64,000 bases of DNA from positions 62,001 through 126,000 of the forward strand of contig NZ_BANR01000010.1 of assembly GCF_000332975.1 (NCBI RefSeq), read 5' to 3'. This document shows positions 19,802-28,289 of the stretch, piece after piece; position 1 is the first letter of the stretch, and every line of letters begins with the position of its first letter. This DNA is from Gordonia aichiensis NBRC 108223. GTDB taxonomy: Bacteria > Actinomycetota > Actinomycetes > Mycobacteriales > Mycobacteriaceae. A program made the translations under genes and the position numbers. Under the pieces are notes generated by a model. It made no database searches. It saw only the letters and a list, made by a program, of their open reading frames with translations, and had not been told where the DNA came from.

Positions 19802-19817
19802 CACATCATGTTGTGCA
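19802..19817. promoter_or_regulatory. Operator-like palindrome upstream of the HEPN-DUF499 operon
   Basis: TCACATCATGTTGTGC shares 15 identical bases with the site at 16223-16238 and lies 18 bases before the ATG, just ahead of the CGGAGGA ribosome site. A TAGAGT box further upstream could be the -10. A repressor bound here would block transcription or early elongation. Confidence 0.66.
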
Positions 19818-19835
19818 TCACGGAGGATTACGACG

Positions 19836-22800
19836 ATGGCGATGAACAACCTCGAAAGGGTCCAGAAGACGCTCGGACTCCTTGGCCCGGCACTCAACAC
19901 ATTCATCGCCGCCACGCTTGCTCCCAACCTCGGGGCAACGCCGTGGGTTGACCTGCTTCGCGCACGCGACGCGAGCAAGGGCGCCCCGGCAGACAAGGTC
20001 TACAACGCAGACGACGTACAAAACGGCCTGCGGATGCTCACTGACAACATTCCGAACTCGGTACGCAAGGGCTGGTATCCCTTCGACGGAGCACTGTCGC
20101 GGGCGCAGAAGAGCTGGGCCGAAGAACTCAAGGAGGTCCGCAACCGAGCACAGCACTTCGAGCCGTTCAGCAATGACGAGGCGCAACGCGCTCTCGACAC
20201 CGCAGAACTCTTCCTCAAAGCGATCGGCGCTCCGGCAGAGGCCGAGCAGGTCCGCAGAATGCGCCTCGATCTCCGTCGGGTGGCCACCGACCGCGAGGAC
20301 AGCCGAGCCGCAAGGGCACTGGGAACAGCCGATGTCGGCGCCGATAACCTCCCACCGTGGCGAGAGATCATGAGCCCGCACCCCGACGTCGCCAGCGACA
20401 ACTTCAACGCTGCGGAGTTTGCCGCTGATCTGCATACCGTCGCCCAGGGCAACGACGCCGGCGAGTACTCCGACCCGATCCAATTCTTCGCGCGCACCTA
20501 TCTGACCGAGGGGTTGCGCGACCTGATCACCCGTAACGTCGGACGGTTGTCCGGAGACATGAACGCGTCACCAGTGGTCAATCTGCAGACAAACTTCGGT
20601 GGCGGTAAAACACACTCGATGCTTGCGCTCTGGCATCTGGCTTCGGGCCTCAAGAGCGGCAACTACCCCGACGAGGTCGCTGCGCTCGCCGCGCCGTTGG
20701 ACGGACTACCTGCAGGTGTACGCAGAGTGGCCCTCGTCGGCAATCAGATGGAACCGGCAACCGAGGACACCCGCGACGGGCGTCCGCACATCCGCACCAT
20801 GTGGGGTGAACTCGCCTGGCAGCTCGGGGGACAAGACGCATACGACATCATCGCCGACGCCGACCGCACGTCGACCAATCCCGGTGCCGCACTGCGCGAA
20901 CTGTTCGAGGTCTACTCACCGGCCGTCATTCTGATCGACGAATGGGTTGCCTACGCCCGGCAATTGCTGAGCCAAAGCGGGCTTCCCGCAGGAGATTTCG
21001 ACACACAGTTCACCTTCGCACAAACGCTCACCGAGGCGGCCAAGGCAACCAAGGGAATCCAGGTCGTCATCTCAATTCCTGCGTCGTATGACAGTCACGG
21101 AGACGGCGACGGCGTCAGCGATGAAGAGGTCGGCGGCGAGAACGGTCGTGAGGCGCTCGCGCGACTCAAATCGATCGTCGGACGCACCGCCGATCACTGG
21201 CTGCCCGCAAACCCGCAGGAGAGCTTTGAAATCGTTCGTCGTCGGATCTTCGTCGATCCTGATGGCGACACACTGGCGAAAGTCAGCTCGATCGCCAAGT
21301 CATTGGTCGAGTACTACCGCAAACACCGAACCGAATTCCCCAGTCAGGCAATCGAACCCGGGTATATCGACCGCATCAAGCAGTGTTACCCGATCCATCC
21401 GGAACTCTTCGACCGTCTCTACGAGGACTGGTCGACGCTCGACAGGTTTCAGCGCACGCGCGGCGTGCTGCGACTGATGAATCGCATCGTTGGTACCCTC
21501 TGGCGCAGTGACGACGCCGCACCACTGATCATGCCGGGCTTGGTTCCCCTGGAGACCGATTCGGTCGTCACCGAGATCACGTCGTACCTCGATGTCGGCA
21601 CCTGGCGCCCTATCCTGACCACCGATGTCGCCGGGGAGGGGTCGGTACCGCGCAACATCGACAAGGACCACGACCTGTTCGGCAAACGGCGTGTGGCGCG
21701 ACGACTGGCGAAGACGATCTTCATGGATGCCACACCAACGCTGCACACCGCGCACAAGGGCGTCGATAAACAGCGCATCTTCCTCGGAACGGCGATGCCC
21801 GGCGACGTCCCCGGCAACTTTCATTCCGCACTCGACCACCTGGCAAACAACTCCACCTACCTCTACACAGACGCCGGCCGCTACTGGTATGACAGCCAGG
21901 CGAACACCACGCGCGCCGCGCGCGACCACGCCGACAATCTGCCGAAGGCCGACGTCTGGGCGGAGGTCGAGCGGCGTCTCAATCACCTCCGCAAGACCTC
22001 GCGGGATGACAGTTTCGTTGGCGTCCACGTGTGCCCGACGTCGTCTGCGGAAGTCCCAGATGAACCAGCGACGCGCCTTGTCATTGTGCCGATGGAGTTC
22101 ACGCACAGCGCCCGCGCATCCGACAGCAGTGCCTTGCGCTGGGCGCACGAGGCCCTCGAGCACCGCGGCGGCGCCAACCGCGGCTACAAGAACGCGCTGA
22201 TCTTTCTTGCCGCCGACGACAAGCGGGCGCGCGAACTCGACGAGTCCGTCCGGCAATTCCTCGCTTGGCAATACGTGCGGGATAACGCGGACGGCCTCGG
22301 ACTCGGCGGCTCCCAGACCCGTCAGGCCCAGGCCCGCATGGCCAAGGCAAACGACGTCGTCGACGATCGCCTGCCCGAAACGTTTATTTGGGCGATCGCC
22401 CCCGATCAGGAGGCAGGCAAGGCTACCTACGCGCTCGATACATTCAACACCGGCGGAACCACCGACGACCTCATCGCGCGCACCGGTGCTCGGATGAGGG
22501 ACAAGAGTCAGCTCTCCCTCACCAGATCGTCGAGGCTCATCTCGATGGATCTGACCGGTCCGCTGGCGGCGGCCTGGGAACCGGGGCATATCAGCGTCGG
22601 CGAACTCTACGGCTTCTACGCGACGTATCCCTACCTCGCCCGCCTACGAGATCGTGACTCGCTGATCGACGGACTATGCACCGTGTACAGCGAAACTACT
22701 TGGCAGATTGATGGATTCGGATTCGCTGCTGGTGTCGACGAGACGACCGGTGAGTACATCGACATCCACCTACCCACGGACGAGGCCACGCCGCAGTTCG

Positions 22801-23240
22801 TCGACGAGACTCTCGTCGTGGAACCGGATCTCGCCATGCAACAACGAGACGCCGACATCGCCAAGGTAAAGAGGGAGGGCAAAGGCGACGAAGACCCGGA
22901 CGACGACGGAGACGGAGGTGATGGCGGCAAGGGTGCTGGCGGGACGCGCGAGGGTGGTGGCGGATATCGCCCCGGCGGCAAGGGGGCGGTGCCGCGGCCT
23001 CCACAGCCGACGCGCTACTTTGGTTCGATCGAGCTCGACCCCCACTTCCCGGCCCGCGACTTCGCCACAATTCAACAGGAGATCCTGGCCCATTTGTCGG
23101 AGGCGTCCGGTACAACTCTCGATGTGAGAATCGAAATCAGCGCGGTGAGGCCGGAGGGCTTCGACGACTCAACCGTGCGAACTGTCCGCGAGAACGCCAA
23201 CACCCTCGGATTCGATCCATCCGACTTCGAGGTCGAATAG
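19836..23240 (+). CDS. Swt1-type HEPN domain - DUF499 ATPase
   Basis: 1134 residues. The N-terminal about 130 residues resemble a Swt1-type HEPN domain (NLERVQKTLGLLGPALNTFI, with EVRNRAQHFEPF giving the R-x4-H catalytic pattern at about 102-107), a fold that often cleaves RNA. The centre is a DUF499 P-loop ATPase with Walker A TNFGGGKTHSML (about 252-263) and Walker B AVILIDEWVAY (about 363-373). A Gly/Asp-rich linker (about 1010-1050) precedes a conserved C-terminal domain. DUF499 proteins are large ATPases partnered with DUF1156 methyltransferases in putative anti-phage clusters, and are comparable in role to BrxC/PglY of BREX and Pgl. The first gene of a three-gene operon, it has a strong GGAGG ribosome site. 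Confidence 0.9.
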   Translation: MAMNNLERVQKTLGLLGPALNTFIAATLAPNLGATPWVDLLRARDASKGAPADKVYNADDVQNGLRMLTDNIPNSVRKGWYPFDGALSRAQKSWAEELKEVRNRAQHFEPFSNDEAQRALDTAELFLKAIGAPAEAEQVRRMRLDLRRVATDREDSRAARALGTADVGADNLPPWREIMSPHPDVASDNFNAAEFAADLHTVAQGNDAGEYSDPIQFFARTYLTEGLRDLITRNVGRLSGDMNASPVVNLQTNFGGGKTHSMLALWHLASGLKSGNYPDEVAALAAPLDGLPAGVRRVALVGNQMEPATEDTRDGRPHIRTMWGELAWQLGGQDAYDIIADADRTSTNPGAALRELFEVYSPAVILIDEWVAYARQLLSQSGLPAGDFDTQFTFAQTLTEAAKATKGIQVVISIPASYDSHGDGDGVSDEEVGGENGREALARLKSIVGRTADHWLPANPQESFEIVRRRIFVDPDGDTLAKVSSIAKSLVEYYRKHRTEFPSQAIEPGYIDRIKQCYPIHPELFDRLYEDWSTLDRFQRTRGVLRLMNRIVGTLWRSDDAAPLIMPGLVPLETDSVVTEITSYLDVGTWRPILTTDVAGEGSVPRNIDKDHDLFGKRRVARRLAKTIFMDATPTLHTAHKGVDKQRIFLGTAMPGDVPGNFHSALDHLANNSTYLYTDAGRYWYDSQANTTRAARDHADNLPKADVWAEVERRLNHLRKTSRDDSFVGVHVCPTSSAEVPDEPATRLVIVPMEFTHSARASDSSALRWAHEALEHRGGANRGYKNALIFLAADDKRARELDESVRQFLAWQYVRDNADGLGLGGSQTRQAQARMAKANDVVDDRLPETFIWAIAPDQEAGKATYALDTFNTGGTTDDLIARTGARMRDKSQLSLTRSSRLISMDLTGPLAAAWEPGHISVGELYGFYATYPYLARLRDRDSLIDGLCTVYSETTWQIDGFGFAAGVDETTGEYIDIHLPTDEATPQFVDETLVVEPDLAMQQRDADIAKVKREGKGDEDPDDDGDGGDGGKGAGGTREGGGGYRPGGKGAVPRPPQPTRYFGSIELDPHFPARDFATIQQEILAHLSEASGTTLDVRIEISAVRPEGFDDSTVRTVRENANTLGFDPSDFEVE

Positions 23241-23242
23241 CT

Positions 23243-25120
23243 ATGACAGCGGCTGCCGTCCGCACACGATCGCCGGAGACCACTGAGCTCGGATGCCGCT
23301 CACTCATGCGAGTCTTCGACGATCCGCAGTTCGCCACCAAGATCGACCAGCAACTGTATTCGTGGTGCAAGCAGAAGAACTGGGACGCAGATCTGCTGAC
23401 CGGACCGGGCGTGGTCGACGTAGCTCCGGGTGTCACAGCGTCTCTGGTCCGCGACCAGCGCCAAGACGGAAGCACCATCGAGCGATGCCGATTCCACCAG
23501 GATGAGGGCCACGGCATCTGGATCACCGAGGTGACCACCTTGGTCGATCGCGACAACTCCGGATGGGTGTGGACAGACGTCTACCAGCCCGAAGGTCGTG
23601 AGGCTCGTATCCCCCGCCTCGTCGGCAATATTCTCGAGGTGATCGACGCGTTCGACGGGCACCATCGGATCACGCCAACACCCATCCGAGCCGACGTCGA
23701 TGACGTTGACGAGATTTACGCGGCCATTCTCGACGACGATCGCCGCGGATTCCTGTTCCTCGCGGGCTCGGACGACACCATGGCCATCCCCCAGGCCAAC
23801 TGGGCCGACTATGTCAAACGCTTGACTGGCAGAACCCGCGGACTCGCTAACACCTACGTACTCAGCCCCCGAGCAACGCTCGCCCTCAACACACGTCTAC
23901 CGGAATCGCATCGAATCCGAGAGTGGTCAATCCGCACGTTCCTACCCAAGCCCGAACTCGACGACCCGCGAGACGGCGTCCGGCACCGAGTTCTGAGTAC
24001 CGGAAGGATCGTCAACGACACCGAGTACCACCTACGCGATCTCCTTGCCCGAGCTGCGTGCCGGCATTCGGCCACGACTGCCATTCCTCGCGAATTGGTC
24101 CGGATCGATCGACGTCTGCGCGAACTCCTCGACGAGGCGATCGTCGACGGCTCCGCTGTCCGCGGACCGTCGACCCCCGTCGAGGCTCCACACCAAACTG
24201 AAGAGTCACGAGTCGTAGCGCCAACGACCACTGTGCCCTCGACCGTGACGCACAGGGGTTCCGACACCGAGCCGCCGTCGACGTCACGGCTGCTCGCCGC
24301 GCTACGGTCCGTCGTCACCAAGGTCGTCGGTACTGCCGACGTCACCGTCGAGGCAATCGGGCGTCTCGGTGAACTCGCCGCTGATTCGCTGATGCACGAG
24401 AAAAATCTTCGAGCAGTTCGCGAGCGCATCCACACGATTCAGTCGGAACGAAATGCTCTGGAAGACCGCAACATCGAGCTTGCTGCCCGGGCCCAGGACG
24501 GGCAGGACGAACTCGCCGGGATTCGTATCGAACTATCGGCCACCGAGGCACAGTTGCGCCATCTGCGTTCGGAATTGGCAAAACTCGATCGCGGCGAAGT
24601 CTCGTGGGTTCCGACAGCGGTCTCCTCGGACAATCCACCAGACTCATTTCGCGATCTCATCGATCGCATCAGCGAGTTCGAGCGCATCGTGTTCACCGGG
24701 GACCCGAAACCTGCGTACGCCCTTGACGACCAGAACCTCGTCGACTGGGCTATCCGTACCTGGGACTACCTTCGGGCCCTCAACGACTACTGCCGCCTGC
24801 GTTCTAGTGGTGACTTCTCCGGGAGCGTAGACGATTACGTCAACGACACGCCCGCGGGCTGCGCCACGATCCCACCCGGCAGCCACGCACGCGGTGAGAC
24901 AAAGGCGACCCAGGACCACTCCGAGTACGGACCGCTTCGGGTGCTCCCGGTACCTGAAGCGGTCGATCCATCCGGAAAGGTGTTCATGGGCGCCCACCTG
25001 CGAATAGCCAAGTTCGGCAGCGTCAGTCCTCGCATGCACTACTTCAACGACGCAACCGGAACCGGAAAGATCTACGTCGGCTACATCGGCGCACACCTTC
25101 CCAATTTCCGCACCAACTGA
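23243..25120 (+). CDS. Unrecognised coiled-coil protein of the defence operon
   Basis: 625 residues, starting 2 bases after the DUF499 stop. I do not recognise the family. Residues about 15-300 look like a mixed alpha/beta region (FRFHQDEGHGIWITEV-like strands, then DDDRRGFLFLAGSDDTMAIP). A Pro/Thr/Ser-rich linker spans about 310-350. A clear coiled coil with heptads spans about 386-450 (RAVRERIHTIQSERNALEDR). The last about 60 residues form a compact motif, VFMGAHLRIAKFGSVSPRMH then GKIYVGYIGAHLPN. That tail has the look of a small beta-rich binding domain; the name is unknown. Tight spacing makes it an obligate partner of the ATPase, perhaps a sensor or adaptor. Confidence 0.85.
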   Translation: MTAAAVRTRSPETTELGCRSLMRVFDDPQFATKIDQQLYSWCKQKNWDADLLTGPGVVDVAPGVTASLVRDQRQDGSTIERCRFHQDEGHGIWITEVTTLVDRDNSGWVWTDVYQPEGREARIPRLVGNILEVIDAFDGHHRITPTPIRADVDDVDEIYAAILDDDRRGFLFLAGSDDTMAIPQANWADYVKRLTGRTRGLANTYVLSPRATLALNTRLPESHRIREWSIRTFLPKPELDDPRDGVRHRVLSTGRIVNDTEYHLRDLLARAACRHSATTAIPRELVRIDRRLRELLDEAIVDGSAVRGPSTPVEAPHQTEESRVVAPTTTVPSTVTHRGSDTEPPSTSRLLAALRSVVTKVVGTADVTVEAIGRLGELAADSLMHEKNLRAVRERIHTIQSERNALEDRNIELAARAQDGQDELAGIRIELSATEAQLRHLRSELAKLDRGEVSWVPTAVSSDNPPDSFRDLIDRISEFERIVFTGDPKPAYALDDQNLVDWAIRTWDYLRALNDYCRLRSSGDFSGSVDDYVNDTPAGCATIPPGSHARGETKATQDHSEYGPLRVLPVPEAVDPSGKVFMGAHLRIAKFGSVSPRMHYFNDATGTGKIYVGYIGAHLPNFRTN

Positions 25121-25135
25121 ACCAGAAAGTCAACC

Positions 25136-26887
25136 GTGAAAATTGTCTACCTGCACGGCGTCGGTGATGGCGACGGGAACATGTCATGGCTCGAAGGACT
25201 CAACGCCGGACTCGTCGGCCTCGGACAACCGGCGATCGCCGAAAACGACGTCATCGCACCCAAATACAGCGGAATGTTGAGGACGCAAGGTATCAAAGCT
25301 CCTCATCCGAAACGGACATACACCCCGCGCGATGATCGCGATGCCCGTCGCGCATTCGAACGCCGACAGGCACGCGTCGCTCGACTACTGAACAAGACAG
25401 GCATCGTTCGTAAATTCGGCCTCGGCAGAGTGGCCGATGGCCTCGTCGCGCCGATCCAGAAGTTCGGTATCAGCAGTGCACCGGTGCTGGCGCAGGTCAA
25501 GAATTACATGGCGGATGAAGGCCTCCGCGGTGCCGTTCTCCAATCGATCCTCGACGCCATCCCGGCAAAGGGTGACATCGTGTTGATCGGGCACAGCTTA
25601 GGCAGTGTCATCGCCATCGACCTACTTGACCACCTTCCCGAGACGGTTCACGTTCGCCGTTTCATCACTATAGGTAGCCCAGCCGGGTCTCCCCCGCTCC
25701 ATGAGGGAAGCGAGCGAATACTCAAACGTTTTCCCTACGCACGCGTCGACGATTGGTCGAACTTCCTCGATTGCCGCGACCCCGTCACAGCCGGACGTGG
25801 ACTCACCGGAATCTTTGCTGGCGCACAAGATTTCGGTATCAGTGGTGCCGCCGGACATGCCTCAGCGCTCTACCTCCGAAACTCGGCCGTCGCACAACTC
25901 GTTTCTGACGTCCTCTACCCCACCAAAGATCTCGTCCGCTCCGACGGTGGTGTCGTGCTTCGCCTCGAGGATGCCGATGCGACCACCCTCCTGGCTCTCG
26001 CCTACGCACGACGCGTCGGCGTGCACTTGAAGGGTGACGACAAAGCTCGATTCGAGGACGCACTCGCGCTCCTTCAAGACTCACTGGCGGCGGCGATCGT
26101 CGAACACAGCGAGGGCCGACATCTGCCGCCAGAACTAGCGCAACTCACGCAGGGGCAGCTTCCGCCGATTCCTCGCCGATGGACGCTGCCTGAAACCGTC
26201 AGCCGAACCGTAGTACTCGCGTTCACCAACGTTCTCGACCCGTACGAAATCGACGCTGGCGACGCGAAATACGATGCGATCGCGGACATTATCGTCGACC
26301 TCGGCTGGACCAGCGGCACAGGCATCAAGGTCAAAGATGCGGTGCAAGAGGTCGCCGAGTATGTGCTTGTCGAGCGTCGACGATTCGGAACGAAGTCCAA
26401 GATCGCCTTCGCCGCCGCAGGTCTCGCCCTTCTTGCAGCAGGTCCGATCGGGATAGCAATGGGCGGGGTTGCCGGCGTTGCAGGAGCTGCGGCGCTCTCG
26501 AGCGGCCTCGCCGCGCTCGGGCCAGGCGGCATGATCGGGGGACTCGTGACGCTCAGTGGCCTGGCCTCGACCGGAGCGATGGTGACCACAATCGCAGCAA
26601 CCACCGGCAACGGCGTACAGCAATTGCTTGCAGACCCGACCAGCGTCGCGATTCAGGTCGCAATCGCCTACGCTCTCAAAAAGATCGATGAGCCTTTCGA
26701 TAGCGAACTCTGGTATCGCCTCGCCGAGGCAGAAACCGACCTCAGCGCCGAGCTCAATCGGCTGTCACCATTCAGTGACGGCAAAGCCTTCGGTATTCAA
26801 CGCAGACAAGAAGCACTGAAGACCATCGGCGACCTGATGACCTTCATGCTCAAAAACGGACTCGGACCTCGCGAACTCGAACAGTAA
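25136..26887 (+). CDS. Alpha/beta hydrolase with Gly/Ala-rich membrane-like segment, putative effector
   Basis: 583 residues, GTG start 15 bases after the previous stop. The N-terminus MKIVYLHGVGDGDGNMSW supplies the oxyanion HG motif. The nucleophile elbow is IGHSLGS (Ser154). NFLDCRDPV supplies Asp212 or Asp215, and AAGHASALYL supplies His241, so a complete triad is visible, as in PGAP1 or LCAT-like lipases. Residues about 423-495 are a long Gly/Ala-rich hydrophobic region (GLALLAAGPIGIAMGGVAGV) resembling a membrane-inserting or glycine-zipper segment. The rest is helical. An esterase that acts on membrane lipids and lies at the end of a defence operon is a good candidate abortive-infection effector (inference). 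The native substrate is unknown. Confidence 0.86.
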   Translation: MKIVYLHGVGDGDGNMSWLEGLNAGLVGLGQPAIAENDVIAPKYSGMLRTQGIKAPHPKRTYTPRDDRDARRAFERRQARVARLLNKTGIVRKFGLGRVADGLVAPIQKFGISSAPVLAQVKNYMADEGLRGAVLQSILDAIPAKGDIVLIGHSLGSVIAIDLLDHLPETVHVRRFITIGSPAGSPPLHEGSERILKRFPYARVDDWSNFLDCRDPVTAGRGLTGIFAGAQDFGISGAAGHASALYLRNSAVAQLVSDVLYPTKDLVRSDGGVVLRLEDADATTLLALAYARRVGVHLKGDDKARFEDALALLQDSLAAAIVEHSEGRHLPPELAQLTQGQLPPIPRRWTLPETVSRTVVLAFTNVLDPYEIDAGDAKYDAIADIIVDLGWTSGTGIKVKDAVQEVAEYVLVERRRFGTKSKIAFAAAGLALLAAGPIGIAMGGVAGVAGAAALSSGLAALGPGGMIGGLVTLSGLASTGAMVTTIAATTGNGVQQLLADPTSVAIQVAIAYALKKIDEPFDSELWYRLAEAETDLSAELNRLSPFSDGKAFGIQRRQEALKTIGDLMTFMLKNGLGPRELEQ

Positions 26888-26901
26888 CGACAATCTTCAC
26901 C

Positions 26902-27804
26902 TCAGGCGGCGTCGTCGAACCTCATCGTGGGGGTTCCCGACTCCTCGCTGACGCGAATGGCACCGTGCTCCAGCGCGACTCCGAGTTTGCCGAGCATCTC
27001 GAAGAGCGGCCTGCCCGATTTCGCGCTCGACATGTCGTCGGTGGGATCGACGCTGTAGTTGGTCACCTCGGTCAACACCGAGAGCCGCCACGCGTCGCCG
27101 CGCAGGCCCTGCAGGTCGCGACTACGGGTCAGCGGTTGCACCTCGAAGGATGTGCATCCTGCTGTGTCCTCCTCCGTGCACGCACCACCGACCCCGATGT
27201 CGGCGAACTCGGCGTGCGACCACCACAGCACGGCGTCGACATCGACCGTGGGCGTGACGATTCCGTTGGGTAGCGGGCCTTCGGTCATTCTGGTCAGCGG
27301 CTTCTCGAAGACGAGGAGCCCAGCGCTGCCCAACTCTCCGAGGACGCCGATGTTCGCCACGTCGTCGGTCGACGCCGATTCAGTGATGGCTTCGGGCACC
27401 CAGATCGGCGACACCCGCGTGAGGACCTCTGCAGACGTGTCGGCGCGGCCGAGCAGTCCGCGTAACAGCGTGTAGAGGTCGACGGCGTCACAGTACTCCT
27501 CGGCGAGGTCGACGTACTCCTCATCGGTGAGCTCGAGCAGCCCGTTCCGGTGGCGGTCGGCCCGGTCCATGGCGTCCAACATCCGAGCGCCCGTGGGCAG
27601 AATGTGACCCGCCCACTCCTCCGCGATCCCGCGGAAGGCGTCGACGAGAGCGACCCGGAGGTCGGGGACGCCCGCCGCCGCCCACGGAATCCGGTTGAGT
27701 CGACGTCGTGTGGCGGCGTGATATTGCCGCCCACTCCCCGTTGTGCTGTTGCGCGTGTGCCCGCCCACAGTTGGCTTCGGCGACTTGTGATTTCGTCTGC
27801 CCAT
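26902..27804 (-). CDS. Hypothetical protein convergent with the defence operon
   Basis: About 300 residues, taken from MGRRNHKSPK after trimming an upstream extension rich in hydrophobic and basic residues. A basic N-terminus (RQYHAATRRRLNRIPWA) is followed by an acidic helical domain (LLELTDEEYVDLAEEYCDAV) and a mixed alpha/beta C-terminal half. I do not recognise a family or catalytic motif. Two cysteines (GGACTEEDTAGCTSF) might form a local bridge. It ends 14 bases from the lipase stop and may mark the island's right edge or belong to it. Confidence 0.7.
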   Translation of the reverse strand: MGRRNHKSPKPTVGGHTRNSTTGSGRQYHAATRRRLNRIPWAAAGVPDLRVALVDAFRGIAEEWAGHILPTGARMLDAMDRADRHRNGLLELTDEEYVDLAEEYCDAVDLYTLLRGLLGRADTSAEVLTRVSPIWVPEAITESASTDDVANIGVLGELGSAGLLVFEKPLTRMTEGPLPNGIVTPTVDVDAVLWWSHAEFADIGVGGACTEEDTAGCTSFEVQPLTRSRDLQGLRGDAWRLSVLTEVTNYSVDPTDDMSSAKSGRPLFEMLGKLGVALEHGAIRVSEESGTPTMRFDDAA

Positions 27805-27959
27805 GCGCTGCACGCTAAGCGTGATCGCTTGTCGAGTCACCGTGGCCGTCCACAGGAGCGCGGCGGACCACAGGTTATCCACAGCCTGGCCCCAGACCCT
27901 CGCTAACCTGCGCGTTCATCGTGTAGTCAGAGCTTCACGCATCCAAAGGAGGACAGACC

Positions 27960-28289
27960 ATGAAACTACACAAGCAGCCCAGCCCCGACGTTCCGCTCGT
28001 CGTCCTCGACGACGACGTCCTCGTTGCGCGCTACGCCACCACCCTGTTCGATGAGGGAACGCCGGTGGCAGTGGTGAGCAGCAACTACTACGACGTCGTA
28101 CCGTTCATGCTGCGCAACAACGGCCACACCGTCGCACTTGTGGCCGACGTCGACGACACAGCCCAACTGGCAGAAGCGATCACGATCGTCGAGCAGCGTC
28201 TGGGCCACGTCGCCACAGTCATCCGCTACGAGGCCGATCTGGCGACCGCACCTCACCGAGACTCGCAGCACCCCGCAACGGCGGCCTGA
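27960..28289 (+). CDS. Small Rossmann-like orphan protein
   Basis: 109 residues with an unusually strong AAAGGAGG ribosome site 8 bases before the ATG. The sequence alternates strands and helices (VPLVVLDDDVLVARYATTLF, EGTPVAVVSSNYYDVVPFM, HTVALVADVDDTAQLAEAIT). This looks like the first half of a short-chain-dehydrogenase fold, but the glycine motif is missing, so NAD(P) binding is doubtful. Its 3' end overlaps the convergent PAP2 gene by 71 bases. Function unknown. The strong translation signal argues that it is real. Confidence 0.68.
   Translation: MKLHKQPSPDVPLVVLDDDVLVARYATTLFDEGTPVAVVSSNYYDVVPFMLRNNGHTVALVADVDDTAQLAEAITIVEQRLGHVATVIRYEADLATAPHRDSQHPATAA

Noticed and set aside
21300..22589. 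429-residue minus-strand frame inside the DUF499 gene
   Set aside because: Antisense to a conserved ATPase, with Arg/Gly/Ala-biased composition and no domain.
12710..23240. Calling the island BREX or DISARM
   Set aside because: The hallmark PglZ/BrxL and DrmA/DrmB (DUF1998) proteins are missing; only the general logic is shared.
12267..26887. Prophage or integrative element explanation for the island
   Set aside because: No integrase, capsid, terminase, transposase or flanking direct repeat was found by eye, and the tRNA at 50026 is far away.
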